A stretch of DNA of 64,000 nt from Umbellularia californica (Eukaryota > Streptophyta > Magnoliopsida > Laurales > Lauraceae). A program made the translations under genes and the position numbers. Shown here in pieces: positions 1 through 9,960 of this stretch. The first letter of the stretch is position 1. The number at the start of each line of letters is the position of its first letter. Below the pieces are notes generated by a model that was not told the origin of the DNA, did no database searches, and saw only the letters and a list, made by a program, of their open reading frames with translations. The stretch spans positions 9,332,501 to 9,396,500 of the forward strand of contig JAPQWN010000011.1 in the NCBI GenBank assembly GCA_028538565.1. Reading direction: 5' to 3'.

Positions 1-537
1 CCAGAAGCACACAGATATGGATTGCCAGAAATCCTATATCAAAATAAAGAAAAATTATCAATTCAGTAAACATGTAATTCATTCTTACTTCAATTCTCCA
101 AATTTAACTATTTGGTCACTGAACTGCCTTAATGCCAACTTTGCAATGAGTTCCTAAGAATTCACAGTAAAGATGGTCTTATTGTAGGAGAACTAAAAGA
201 GGTGATCAGGAGGGAAGGGTTAAAGGTGATGGATGAATGATCATTACCCAATAAAGGTGAAATCATTTGGTTGCTTCTAATCGAGTATTATTACCTTTCA
301 TCCTTCACTTTTAGCCGCAACCCCTACTGCATGATTCAATTTCTCTCCATGGGGTCCACCGGCATGCATACTATGTCATTATTCTAACCGTTGATTTAAG
401 AGCCTCCCTAACAGATGAGTGTGAGTGGGTGGATAGGCATGATCAGCAGTGTCCTAGTGTGAATTCTGGTCAATGTAGAATGATATCAAGATATTTTCTT
501 TGTCAGTAATGCAGAAGGGAGAATAGTATTTGCTTAC

Positions 538-3500
538 TCCAATTTAAATTGCTATTTTTGGATATTTTCGATGGTATGGATCCACTAAAATTGTTATCTG
601 CCAAATTCCTGCAAGAAAAAAGAAGTTATTCTCTCTTATTACTAATCCATTTTATTCAAAGGTTCCTGAGAGTAAAAGTAAGGAAAGAGGGTTTTAGAGG
701 CAACTCACAGCTCTTTCAGATTAGGAAGTGTTCCTAGAAAATCAGGAATCTCTCCATTAAAGTTGTTATTATGCATGCCTCTGTTTGGATTGAAACAGGA
801 AGGAATATAAGAAACAAAATTAAAAAATGTCTCTCTATAAGTACTGTTCTGTTGTATTAGTAAATTTATTTTCACTTACATAATCTGAAGGGCATCTAAA
901 GCACTGATGTCTGGAAAAGGCCCCTCAAGTCCTAAGCCACTAAGATCCCTTTAACCAATAACAAACAACATATTTTAATGTTAAAAAAACAATTAGAACA
1001 AAAGACAGATAATTAGACAGGCAGAGATAAAGCAAAAATGAAAATAGAACAAGAAGGTTAAAGGTAGTTCTAATCTATATATTTAGAAATTAGGAGGAGA
1101 GGAACTTACAATGTCATTATTCTAGGGCTGGTATCAGAACTGCAACCCACCCACTCCCAGTTAAATGTTGAAGGAAGGTCACCACTCCATGCCTGGAGCT
1201 GAGCATACTTTTCTTGTAATTGAGCCAATGCATGCGCTAGTTGAACAAAAAAGAACATAAAATAAAAAAATAAAGTTTTACTTTACTTGAGTTTTAATAA
1301 ACAACAGATTAATCATGTACAATACAAGATAAAAACTTTAGCTGGATTAGGGTGGATATAAGCCTGTCAGGCCCAGCCCACTTGTTACCACCCAGTGTCA
1401 AATTCAGCATTGGTCCGAAAGAGCCACAAATTCACAAGGCCTGTACCCAACTATCCTTAAGATTTGAAGGCTTAACCCTGATTTGAGCCTGACCTAATTC
1501 CACGACCGGGCTTAAGTTATCATTAAAAAAAAATTACTCTTGTTGCTTATCACCTAAACTAAAGCTTAAGTTTATTGCCCTCCAACAACAAAATACAAGG
1601 AACTAAGAATTACAGTTTGGTGAACTTTTTAGCAACATAATTGTTCAAGACAAGGCCTAGTTGGTCCTTGGGCTTCAAGTACATAGCCTGAGCACTAATA
1701 CAAGCCTAACTAATACAGGCCTATTCATCATCATCATCAAACTCTAAGTGTGAGTTAGGTGTCAACCCATCTCCACAATCATCATGATAATCATAGCCTT
1801 AACCCAGAATAGAAAGTTAAGGTTCAAATCTGGCTCAATGTGGGCCGAGCCCAGATGGCCCAGCACTGACAATTTAGGTTTGAAAAAAAAAGTTTGATGT
1901 CAACAAGTGAGAGTTGGAGACCTACCATCATTACTATCCGTTCCATTGGTTAGTGCATCACCAATTAGAAAGATCTCCATGGCATTGTAGATTGGGTTAG
2001 GGTCGAATAAGAGGTTGGCACCATTGAAAATCCTATGCTATAACTAGAATTCAGCTGGATGATGGTATGCTCCACCACACCCAGATATGGTGGAACTATT
2101 GCTGCTGATTCTTTCTTTCCATCCACAAAAACCTCAAATGTTCTCTTATCAGTTGAAGCTAACTTGGTCACCTCCGAAAAGTATATGTTTATGTAAAAAG
2201 ATCCGCTGCTAGCCCGAGTGCTGGTATATGTATATATGATTGAAGTGGAACTTGTTTGATCTGCAGGTGTCACTGCAGTTCTTAATGCAGAAGTTGGAGG
2301 CTTATCTTTCACAGCTGCAGATATGTTTGCTTCAGTTGTGAGTCTTGTGAAACCATTCTGAGCTACATCTGGGTTCCAAATACGGTCATAAGGATCATCT
2401 GGAAACCTATAACACCATCAACAGAGAATTTAGAGAAACTAAATAGGCCTTTTAACACCATCACCAAGTAGGAAATGTGATGGGCCATGAGGATTGGCTA
2501 AGAACATGCTAAAATAAATTGGGCCCATATCACAAGGTTAAAAGGCTTTATCCAATATGGATCACTGCTATTGTTCTTGGGAAATCATTGTTATGATCAT
2601 ATTTTCAAATTTGGGGTTTTATTAGTATATTATTGGAAAACTATTCAGGAAATCAATTTAAAATAATATTTTTAAAAACAAATATATAATACGATGAAAT
2701 TCTTAAGAAATTAACATTTCGCAATAATCTCGAGTCAAAATACCGTGGATATTCGTGAAACAGCTAAAAATATTGCAATATAATGTGACAATATTGCATC
2801 TGGTAATATAAGGCTCTTAACGACTGTTGGGTTTTTTCGCCCCGCCCCGCCCCGCCCCGCCCCCCCAAAAATCTGTCATGTTCTATCTAAATTAAAACTT
2901 GAAGTAGAGAAAACATAACAAATGAGTGACTTGTTTTTACCTTACAGTGCCATTAGTTGCCATCATATTCCTTTGAAAGAGAAACAAGGGATAGTTCGCA
3001 CCTACAGAACTATACATTTCCAGATCTAAGCTCCTCACTTCAAGTGAAGATATAAAAGGAATATTACCCATTAGAGTCTGAGCCACACAGACACTAGTAG
3101 TATTCCCTTTTGGAACATAAATTGCTTCATAGAACTCCACATTATCAATTGAAGTTGTGACAGTATTCCAATAGTTGCCGTCCAACTGAAGATCGAATGA
3201 AGGTTCGAACGATTGCTTGTCATAGTTCCCATAGAAAAAACCAGCACGAACAAGGATTCGGGTACCCTGTTCTATGCCAATAGTGTAGCAGTTCTTCTTA
3301 GGAGATGAGAACACTCTCAGAGTGCTCATAACAGTGTTGTTAGCACTGATTGCAACATGTTTTTCACCAGTTTTAATGTATTGATCATCCCCGACCCATC
3401 GGATGTTGTTTTCGTCGACATGGCCATCGGTAGCGCCACAGTCTATGCTGATAAACACTGTGATTGGATCATTAGAAGGGTTAGAAACCAATAAAGAGAA

Positions 3501-3600
3501 AACCCAAGTGAAAAGATTAAGCTATGAACTCACCAGAGCTGGAAAAAGATATGATGTTGAGAGATAGTAGTGAAAGAAGAAGAAGAGGGAGAAGGTTAGC
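538..3600 (-). pseudogene. LRR-malectin receptor-like kinase, 5' part, probably disabled; continues past the left edge
   Basis: A plasma-membrane receptor-like kinase of the malectin-LRR (LRR-I) class. Exons read on the minus strand: signal peptide about 3600-3534; malectin part 1 3457-2941 (FISIDCG start, VRWxGDxxYI-like region); malectin part 2 2406-1926 (starts FPDDPYDRIW); juxta-LRR 1236-1110; three LRR exons 948-880, 780-709 and 608-538 (NNNFNGEIPDFLGTLPNLKE, then NLADNNFSGSIPSK). All junctions have GT-AG ends and matching phases, except that malectin exon 2 is 481 nt where 3n+2 is needed. The reading changes frame near 2000: upstream codons end in a stop at 1965, while the conserved NAMEIF stretch lies in another frame. 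No ATG exists in the signal-peptide exon, which is otherwise Leu-rich and typical. The membrane segment and kinase exons would lie beyond position 1. The family call is firm; loss of function is an inference, and a sequencing error or an unseen upstream exon is possible. Confidence 0.82.
2839..2866. repeat. (CCCCG)n microsatellite in a receptor-kinase intron
   Basis: Five or so consecutive CCCCG units ending in a C run, within the intron between the two malectin exons. The other strand is G-rich with repeated runs of four or more G, so it could fold as a quadruplex. Confidence 0.85.
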
Positions 3601-4796
3601 CTTGTTAGCTTTGGTGAGAGCTAGGAGGTTGGTGTTTGAAGCTTTGATCTATAAAGGGACTGGGAATTTGAATTCTTCAAGGGATAATTGGACGGCTTTA
3701 GCTGTTATGAGGTTTTGCATGTGCCTCAGGCATTTTCTATTATTCTTCAGGTGGTCATTGACTTGGAATGCCAGTTTTGGGGAATATTGGCTATGGTTGA
3801 CTTCAGAAATGTTGCCTGCATGTTAGGAGGATGCTATTTGATAAAGGATGGACCATCTCCCACTATTGTTCAAATCTGGGCCCTACTGGGCCGAGCCGCC
3901 CTGAGTCTGACAGGGTCTACTAAAAAATTTGACAAACTCGGTTGAATTGATCAGCTTTATTCTCATCTGAGTTACTCTGTCCAGTTTAGTTTTAAAATTC
4001 TGTTGCCTACTATCTGAAATGGGTATAAAGTGCTAGCCATTTTATAGGAAAGTTGGGTTTTATTGGTTGAGTTTGTTTGCCCTCTTGATGTCAGGTGAAG
4101 TCCTGAATTTCAGGCCTCTTGTATGTTGGGCCTGCTTGGACATAGGCTTACCTAGAGACCTCAATAGATGACCTGAGCCTGCCCAAACTTTTGGATGCAG
4201 TGTTAATATTTAGTACTTTTGTGTAAGGCGCATATGGATTTGACCACTCAAACCCGGCCCACCTTGGGATAGATTTGAGCATTTCTTTTAGGACTATGGC
4301 TGGACCTGGGCCTGGTTTTATGGCCCTAAAGGCAGCAGTCTTGTGCCTATGCACATATTTAACACAAGGGTGCATAAAACTTTTCGAATGTGCTGGGCCT
4401 GACTTAATTTTCAGGTCTTAGGCTGTACCTAGGATCCGAATATTAGGCCAGAAACTAAAAGGACCGGGCATGGACAAGTTTCAGCCCAGCCTGACCCAGA
4501 TTATGAACACCCCTAACTTGGGTTCAGTCCAGGCTTAAAAGACCTACTCTTCCTATCCAGAACTGGGCCTTTTAGTGTGGCTTTAAGAGAGATCTAAGCC
4601 CAGAAAATTTGGTAACAGTCCAACATCGCAAGGGCAGGCTTAGTCAGAAGTCTTACAATGTCAGCCCATAACCGGTCCTAAGCGAATTGCATTGGAGGCC
4701 AGCCCGGCCTGGCAGGGCCCATTGGCATCTTACCCACAGCTATGTACTGCATCATACTATTTTAATCATTTTGACAAATATGGTTGGCCTTTATCA

Positions 4797-5001
4797 CGGG
4801 AAATGCTCCTATGAGAGACACTCTCATAGATGGGTGGGAGTGGATATGGAAGTGAGGGCTCTCACCCCTGAGATGGGTGGGAGCCCTCACTTTTAAGTTG
4901 GAGGTCCTTGCATTTAAGTTAGTAAGAGTGGATATGGAAGTGAGGGCTCTCACCCATCTCTCATAAAGTTGGTGAGAGTGTCTCTCATAGGAGCATTTCC
5001 C
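4797..5001. mobile_element. Non-autonomous MITE with 8-bp target duplication
   Basis: About 30-bp terminal inverted repeats (GGGAAATGCTCCTATGAGAG at the left and its reverse complement at the right) bound a 205-bp element. The flanks are CTTTATCA at 4789-4796 and 5002-5009. Inside, a GTGGATATGGAAGTGAGGGC unit occurs twice. No coding capacity. An 8-bp duplication suggests a hAT-type transposase as the mobiliser; the superfamily is an inference. Confidence 0.8.
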
Positions 5002-5223
5002 CTTTATCATAATACATCAAATTATCTACACTTTCTTTCATTTAGAGCAACTCCGCAGTATTTAAAAACCCACAAATTCGGATGAACATTTGGAGTAACT
5101 TACGGCTAAAGACATGCAGCCTCTATCCATCAACAAACCACACTGCCATTTATCCAAAATTGCAGGGCCAGGCTTAGTCAGCATCCTTAAAACTTAAAAG
5201 GTCAGCCCATAACTGGTCCTAAG

Positions 5224-5340
5224 TGGAGAGCCAGGCGCTTTCTTTCCACATATACGTACGGGTTCTCTCGTGAGTTCCAGCCCCATTGGTTGGGGTACCA
5301 CCAAAAAAAAAAAAAAAAAATAATAATAATAATAATAGAA
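5224..5340 (+). mobile_element. Short SINE-like retroposon with A-rich tail
   Basis: A 117-bp insert ending in A(18) then a TAA microsatellite, flanked by TCCTAAG at 5217-5223 and 5341-5347. A GAGTTCCAGCCC stretch resembles a Pol III B box. The paralogous site at about 4675-4685 is uninterrupted, supporting insertion. It may be a 5'-truncated SINE or another A-tailed retroposon. Confidence 0.55.
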
Positions 5341-5607
5341 TCCTAAGCGAGCTGGGTTTTGGGTCAGCCTGGCCTGGCCTGGCCCAGCCCACGTACGACA
5401 TTATATTTTAGTCATTTTCACAAATTGGTTGGACTTAATGTGACAATAAATAAAAGTGTCTACACTTTCTTTCATTTAAAGCAACTTATGGTATTTAAAT
5501 ATCACAGTCCATCCACATTGCATTGATCTTAAATCTTACCTGTGGAGGTGTCTACTAGGCCAAAAGTTTCTTGGTGGAGTCACCACAAAGAAAAAAAAAT
5601 CTATTTC

Positions 5608-5780
5608 CTAAACTACCCCTCCCCCCTCCTCCCTTTCCCTCTCTCCCTCCACCATCTTCCTCTCCCCCACTCCACCCCACCCTCCTAGTCTCCAGCAAGG
5701 AGGGATCCCCGGCTGGCCCGCCAGCGGCCTCTCTTTCTCTTGCTCCCCCCCTCCCCCCCTCCAAAAAAAAAAAAAAAAGC
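5608..5780. repeat. Polypyrimidine tract
   Basis: A long C/T-rich stretch (CCTCCCTTTCC-like) ending in a poly-A run. The apparent reading frames here on both strands are compositional and have no recognisable domain. Confidence 0.6.
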
Positions 5781-6282
5781 CGCTGACGGGGACAGAGATC
5801 AAGCGGTAGGGTTTCCGCCTGGCGTAGAGACAAAAGTATAGTGCCAGTAGAACTCCCCTTAGGAATATTTGTTGGAATTTGAAGAACTTATGTTGAGAGA
5901 GTTTTAAGCTTGATAAGTGATTTCTCTGCCAATATTTTCTAAATGTAACCATATGAGTAAGCTTTAGAAAAATTCATAATTTAGATAATTTAGAGTTGAA
6001 AATAATAAAATTTACTCCATCAATTTAAAACCACTTACAATTGAAATTCTCCCAATAAAATGAAGAATTCTGATAATTTGAGGGACGTCACAAAAGCCAA
6101 ATAAACATAAATTAATTAACGATCCATTTTCACACAAAAGCTTTCCCCTAGTCAATATATAAAAAAGATAGATCTATATACACCTTAAATACTTGGAAAT
6201 CCCCATTTGATGTGGGCAAAGTACACATGATTCGGGGTTTAAATTGACCTTGCCATCATCTTTTTCCCCTTGCTACTCCCAG

Positions 6283-6849
6283 AAATTCACGCAACAACAT
6301 TAGCAGAGAAATTCCAGATTTCCTAGGAAAGCTGCCCAATCTCAAGCGAGTGTAAGTTGATAAAATTGTACATGAAACAAGAAGAAAAATCTCAACTCAC
6401 AGCTCCTGTTCTATAACTCTTGCAGATAATAACTTAGAAGGTCCTTTACTAGAGTCCTAAATCAATGACGATAGACTTGACTGAGTAAAAATGTACATTG
6501 CTTTAACATTGGGTTTCACCGTTTGGGCCTCACTCTTATGACGAGGCCCACGTAAATTTTGGTTTTATACTTCCTTTTTGTTTCGAAAATGGTGACTGAA
6601 ATTCATTGCTCGAAAGAAACTGTAAAGTATAAGAGGTATATACTGTATACAAGAAAACCCAGAAGATGGGAGAGCAAATTTTGGTTTTATACTTTACTTG
6701 CAGAGTTACTGGGCAACCCATTACTAAATGGTAGTGGAAGAAAAGGCAAGAGCAAGAAGTCCCTTATCATTGTACCAACAATAGGATTGGGCTGTGGATT
6801 CCTGATTAATGTTATCTTGGTAATACTGTTTATTCGTCACAAAAAGTAG
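6283..6849 (+). pseudogene. LRR receptor-like kinase remnant (LRR and membrane-segment exons)
   Basis: Three pieces homologous to the exons of the minus-strand receptor kinase to the left, but on the opposite strand. Exon 6283-6351 encodes NNISREIPDFLGKLPNLKR and ends at a GTAAGT donor. The next piece, from 6403, encodes LADNNLEGPLLES and stops in frame at 6458-6460. The exon from 6704 encodes GNPLLNGSGRKGKSKK followed by a hydrophobic membrane segment (LIIVP...ILFIRHKK) and a stop at 6849. No kinase exon follows. It is a broken copy, arranged inverted relative to its neighbour. Confidence 0.75.
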
Positions 6850-7384
6850 AGAGAGTAGTAATACTAATTGTTTCACATGTAATACAAATGTATAAATCAG
6901 AATCATATGTATAGATTACATATGTATTAGAAGGATGTACAATATATTCATATCTCACTAAAATTACCATTTTTTTTTATCACCAATTACTAGCTAATTC
7001 CTATGTAAATACAGATTGAATCATTTGTATTCTCAATGTTGCTTACAAGCATTATAACATACACTTGATATGTGTGTTCTTAAAGTTCACCTTAAGTACA
7101 GCATACAGGAACAGAGAGAAATCAATCAAGCCATAAAGAGACGAAATCACACACCAGAGAAGAGAAGCACTCAAAGAAAAGAAAATCTCAGAGAGGAAAG
7201 GGTAGGTTGTGTCAAGTAACAGGCGTTCAAAGAGAAGTTTACCAAGAGGGATTTGGATTGAAATGCAACTATATTCATTTCAAAATACTCTAGGTCAGGC
7301 TGTTAATTGAAATGGTGCATTTTCCATGCAATTGGGCCAGTAATATGATACCTAAGTAATAGCGCACAACAGACTTCGGTAGCT

Positions 7385-7543
7385 TATTATTCATTACCTA
7401 TGTATTGAATTCTTTTTGTCTGTTGGTGCCATATCTCAAACCCATGACCTAATGGTCTAAACCATATTATTCATTACCTATGTATTGAATTCTTTTTGTC
7501 TGTTGGTGCCATATCTCAAACCCATGACCTAATGGTCTAAACC
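7385..7543. repeat. 80-bp tandem duplication
   Basis: Two nearly identical 80-bp units begin at 7385 and 7465 (ATTCATTACCTATGTATTGA ... ACCTAATGGTCTAAACC). A third, truncated unit lies at 8022-8049, beyond an inserted MITE. Confidence 0.88.
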
Positions 7544-8010
7544 TATGATACCCGGATACTGCAAATTACTAGTGGTATCCGTACCGATACGGTCCGATAC
7601 GGATACCGGTACGGGATACGGCAAGATACGGCTGGGATACGGGGGGCCAATTTCAGGATACGGCTTGTGTTATTTTTCGCCCATTATTTCGGCAGATTTT
7701 CCATTTCGGCCAATTTCTGTCCCTCTCTTAGTTTGATCAAAAGGGAAAACAAAAAAGAAGAAAGAGGAGGAGGAGGAGGAGACCCACCTTATTGAAAATT
7801 TGAAACAAACAGTGGGCCTTGTAATATTTGAGCTCTAAATTGAGATAAAATAAGCATTCCACCCAAAATAAATCCCTAACCAAATACTTATATTTATATA
7901 TTTCTAGGAATGCCGTACCCGTATCCGTATCCTAAAATTTTGAAGTTGACGTATCGGACGCTCGTTCCCGTGTCCCGTATCCGTACCCGTGTCCGTATCC
8001 AGGCATCATA
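7544..8010. mobile_element. MITE with GATACGG-rich ends and 10-bp target duplication
   Basis: The left end TATGATACCCGGATAC pairs with the right end GTATCCAGGCATCATA. Both arms continue as degenerate GATACCGGTACGGGATACGG-type repeats. The flanks GGTCTAAACC at 7534-7543 and 8011-8020 are identical, a 10-bp target duplication. There is no transposase. The 9-10 bp duplication suggests a Mutator-like origin. The flanking sequence is itself part of an 80-bp tandem repeat, which slightly weakens the duplication argument. Confidence 0.72.
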
Positions 8011-8429
8011 GGTCTAAACCATATTATTCATTACCTATGTATTGAATTCAATAGCATATGTATTAAGTAGCAAACAAATGCACCCTAACTAATTTGATGG
8101 AGGTGTTCAGAGATGGGATGAATTGGAGGGAAGGGATGCATCTAAAGATGGATAATAAGATAAGATAAAATCATGAGATGCAGACTGCACAGACATTTCA
8201 TTAATCTGGCTCAGAAAAACTGCAGTCAAAATACCAAGAGTTGATTTTTACAAAATGAAACATTGTTTCCCTGCTCCACAGACAGATTTTTTGAGAGAGA
8301 AACCAGGCATCATACATAATTTGTCAAGGCATGTAGCCTCAAAAATCTGGGTGTGATAAAATGCAGCACAAAAGCCTTCAAGACTTAATTTTCACTAAAA
8401 CGAAAATTGTTTCTCTTCCTGTGTATAGA

Positions 8430-9960
8430 TCCTATGTTAAAGATCTCCCTCAATCTCCCCATCCTTACTAATTATAGACCCAAGGTATTGGAAGGACTCT
8501 TTTTTGTGGTATCTCTTGAGCTTCAATTATCATGAGTAACATCTCTTTGCGCATCCCCCATTGAAGTTGCAATTTATATGTATTCCATCTTTGTACAACT
8601 TATTTTAATGCCCTTAGGAATCTAAAGCCTCTCATCATCTCTCAAGTTTTGCATTCACACGATCTCTGGATTCATCCACAAATGGTCGAGTACTATATCA
8701 TTCGCAAACAACACACACTAAGGTACCTCCTCTTAAATATTAGTAGTTAACTAGTCCATACTCAATGCAAAAGAGATAAGGGCTTAAAATTAAACCATGC
8801 TGCAAACCTATGATCATTAAAAACTCATTGTTTCTCAACAAGTTGTTCTCATACTCACTATCGCTCCCTCATATATTGTCTTAAATGATGTCAATTACCT
8901 CTCAAGGCAATCTTTTTATCTAAAACCTACCAAATCAAATCTCTGGGTACCTTGTAGGCTCTCTAAATCAAGGAGATCAAACGAAGAATTTTCCTCCTCT
9001 CTGTCTTTTTTTTATTAATTGTCCAAGTGAGAATATAGCTTCCATAGTTGATTTCCTTGGCAAGAAAACAAATTGATTTTTAGATATCTTCGTCTTTTGC
9101 CTAAGTCAGCTCTCTCATAATTTTATAGTACACTCATAAGTATAATCAAGGATAATTGCTGCAACTTTATCTCCACAACACTTCTTCTCTATACATCTGC
9201 CATTTTCTTTTGTGAGCCTAGTTGATCAGACCTATCCAATTTTTGTTAAGCATCTCCAAGCCTCTATTGAAATGTCATTTGACCCTGTAGCCTTTCTAGC
9301 CTTCATTCTTATTAATGCTTTCTTCACTTCTGCTATACCATAGTTTCACATAGAAGGTCTGTCACGTTAACAAAGTATCCTCCTGTAACTAAGCCTCCTA
9401 TAAAATTTTCATATGAAGTTTGTTAAAACATTCTCTCCACCTTTCTTTAATATCATTGTCCTTCACTAAAACATTTTCATAATCACTCTCTATACATAAA
9501 AAACAATCTAAGTCCTTACTTTTTCTTTTACTCATTCTCGTGAGCTTGAATATGTCTCCTTCTCTTCTTCCCAACTTATTATATAGGTCATATATGGTTA
9601 GGAATTTGCATCGCTTACTATTTTCATAACTTCATTCTTTGCCTTCTTATCCATTACATAATCTTCCATATTCCTAGTCTTCTGCCAAACTTTGTAACAA
9701 CGTCTTCTCTCGAAAAGCTTCCTAAACCTCTACACCTTACCACCAAGTTTTTATATCAAAATAACTTTTCCCTTTTGACTCTCCAATCACCTCTTTCGTA
9801 AACCTTCTAACACTTCAATCATTCAATCCACATCATCATAGTTTCTCCCTCCAAATTCTTTCCTCCCCACTTGACCACTTAATGTTTAAATGTTGTTTCC
9901 CTTTCCCTGTTTCAAAGCCCCCCCACCTTGTTTTCGGGCACCCTTTATTTACCATCTATT
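8430..9960 (-). mobile_element. Decayed RTE-type LINE (reverse transcriptase region)
   Basis: Minus-strand translation in shifting frames recovers the plant RTE-like LINE order: a KTWW..EV segment (about 9720-9750), MDKKAKNE (about 9640), a KRKSKDLD-type linker, VLVKDNDIKERW (about 9430), an NQFGFMPG-like block (about 9050), the YEGA(I/V)VSMRTT block (about 8860), IGLQHG.ILSPYLF (about 8790) and VDESRDRVNAKLE (about 8660). Many stops and frameshifts are present. Endonuclease and 3' ends are not clearly bounded. An old, inactive copy. Confidence 0.75.

Larger units (their letters stand above)
4620..5500. repeat. Diverged duplicated block, each copy carrying a different insertion
   Basis: Copy A is 4620-4796 plus 5002-5065; copy B is 5160-5223 plus 5341-5500. 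Shared landmarks in the same order are GGCTTAGTCAG, GTCAGCCCATAAC, GGTCCTAAG, a GGCCTGGC-rich stretch, TTTAGTCATTTT/TTTAATCATTTT, and CTACACTTTCTTTCATTTA. Copy A is split by a MITE and copy B by a SINE-like insert, so each copy supplies an approximate empty site for the other. Confidence 0.75.

Noticed and set aside
3524..3945. Two overlapping plus-strand open frames opposite the receptor-kinase 5' end
   Set aside because: No recognisable family; they overlap the signal-peptide exon and its promoter.
5555..5952. Open frames of 70-115 codons in a C/T-rich tract
   Set aside because: Low-complexity proline/serine or glycine/glutamate composition produced by the polypyrimidine run.
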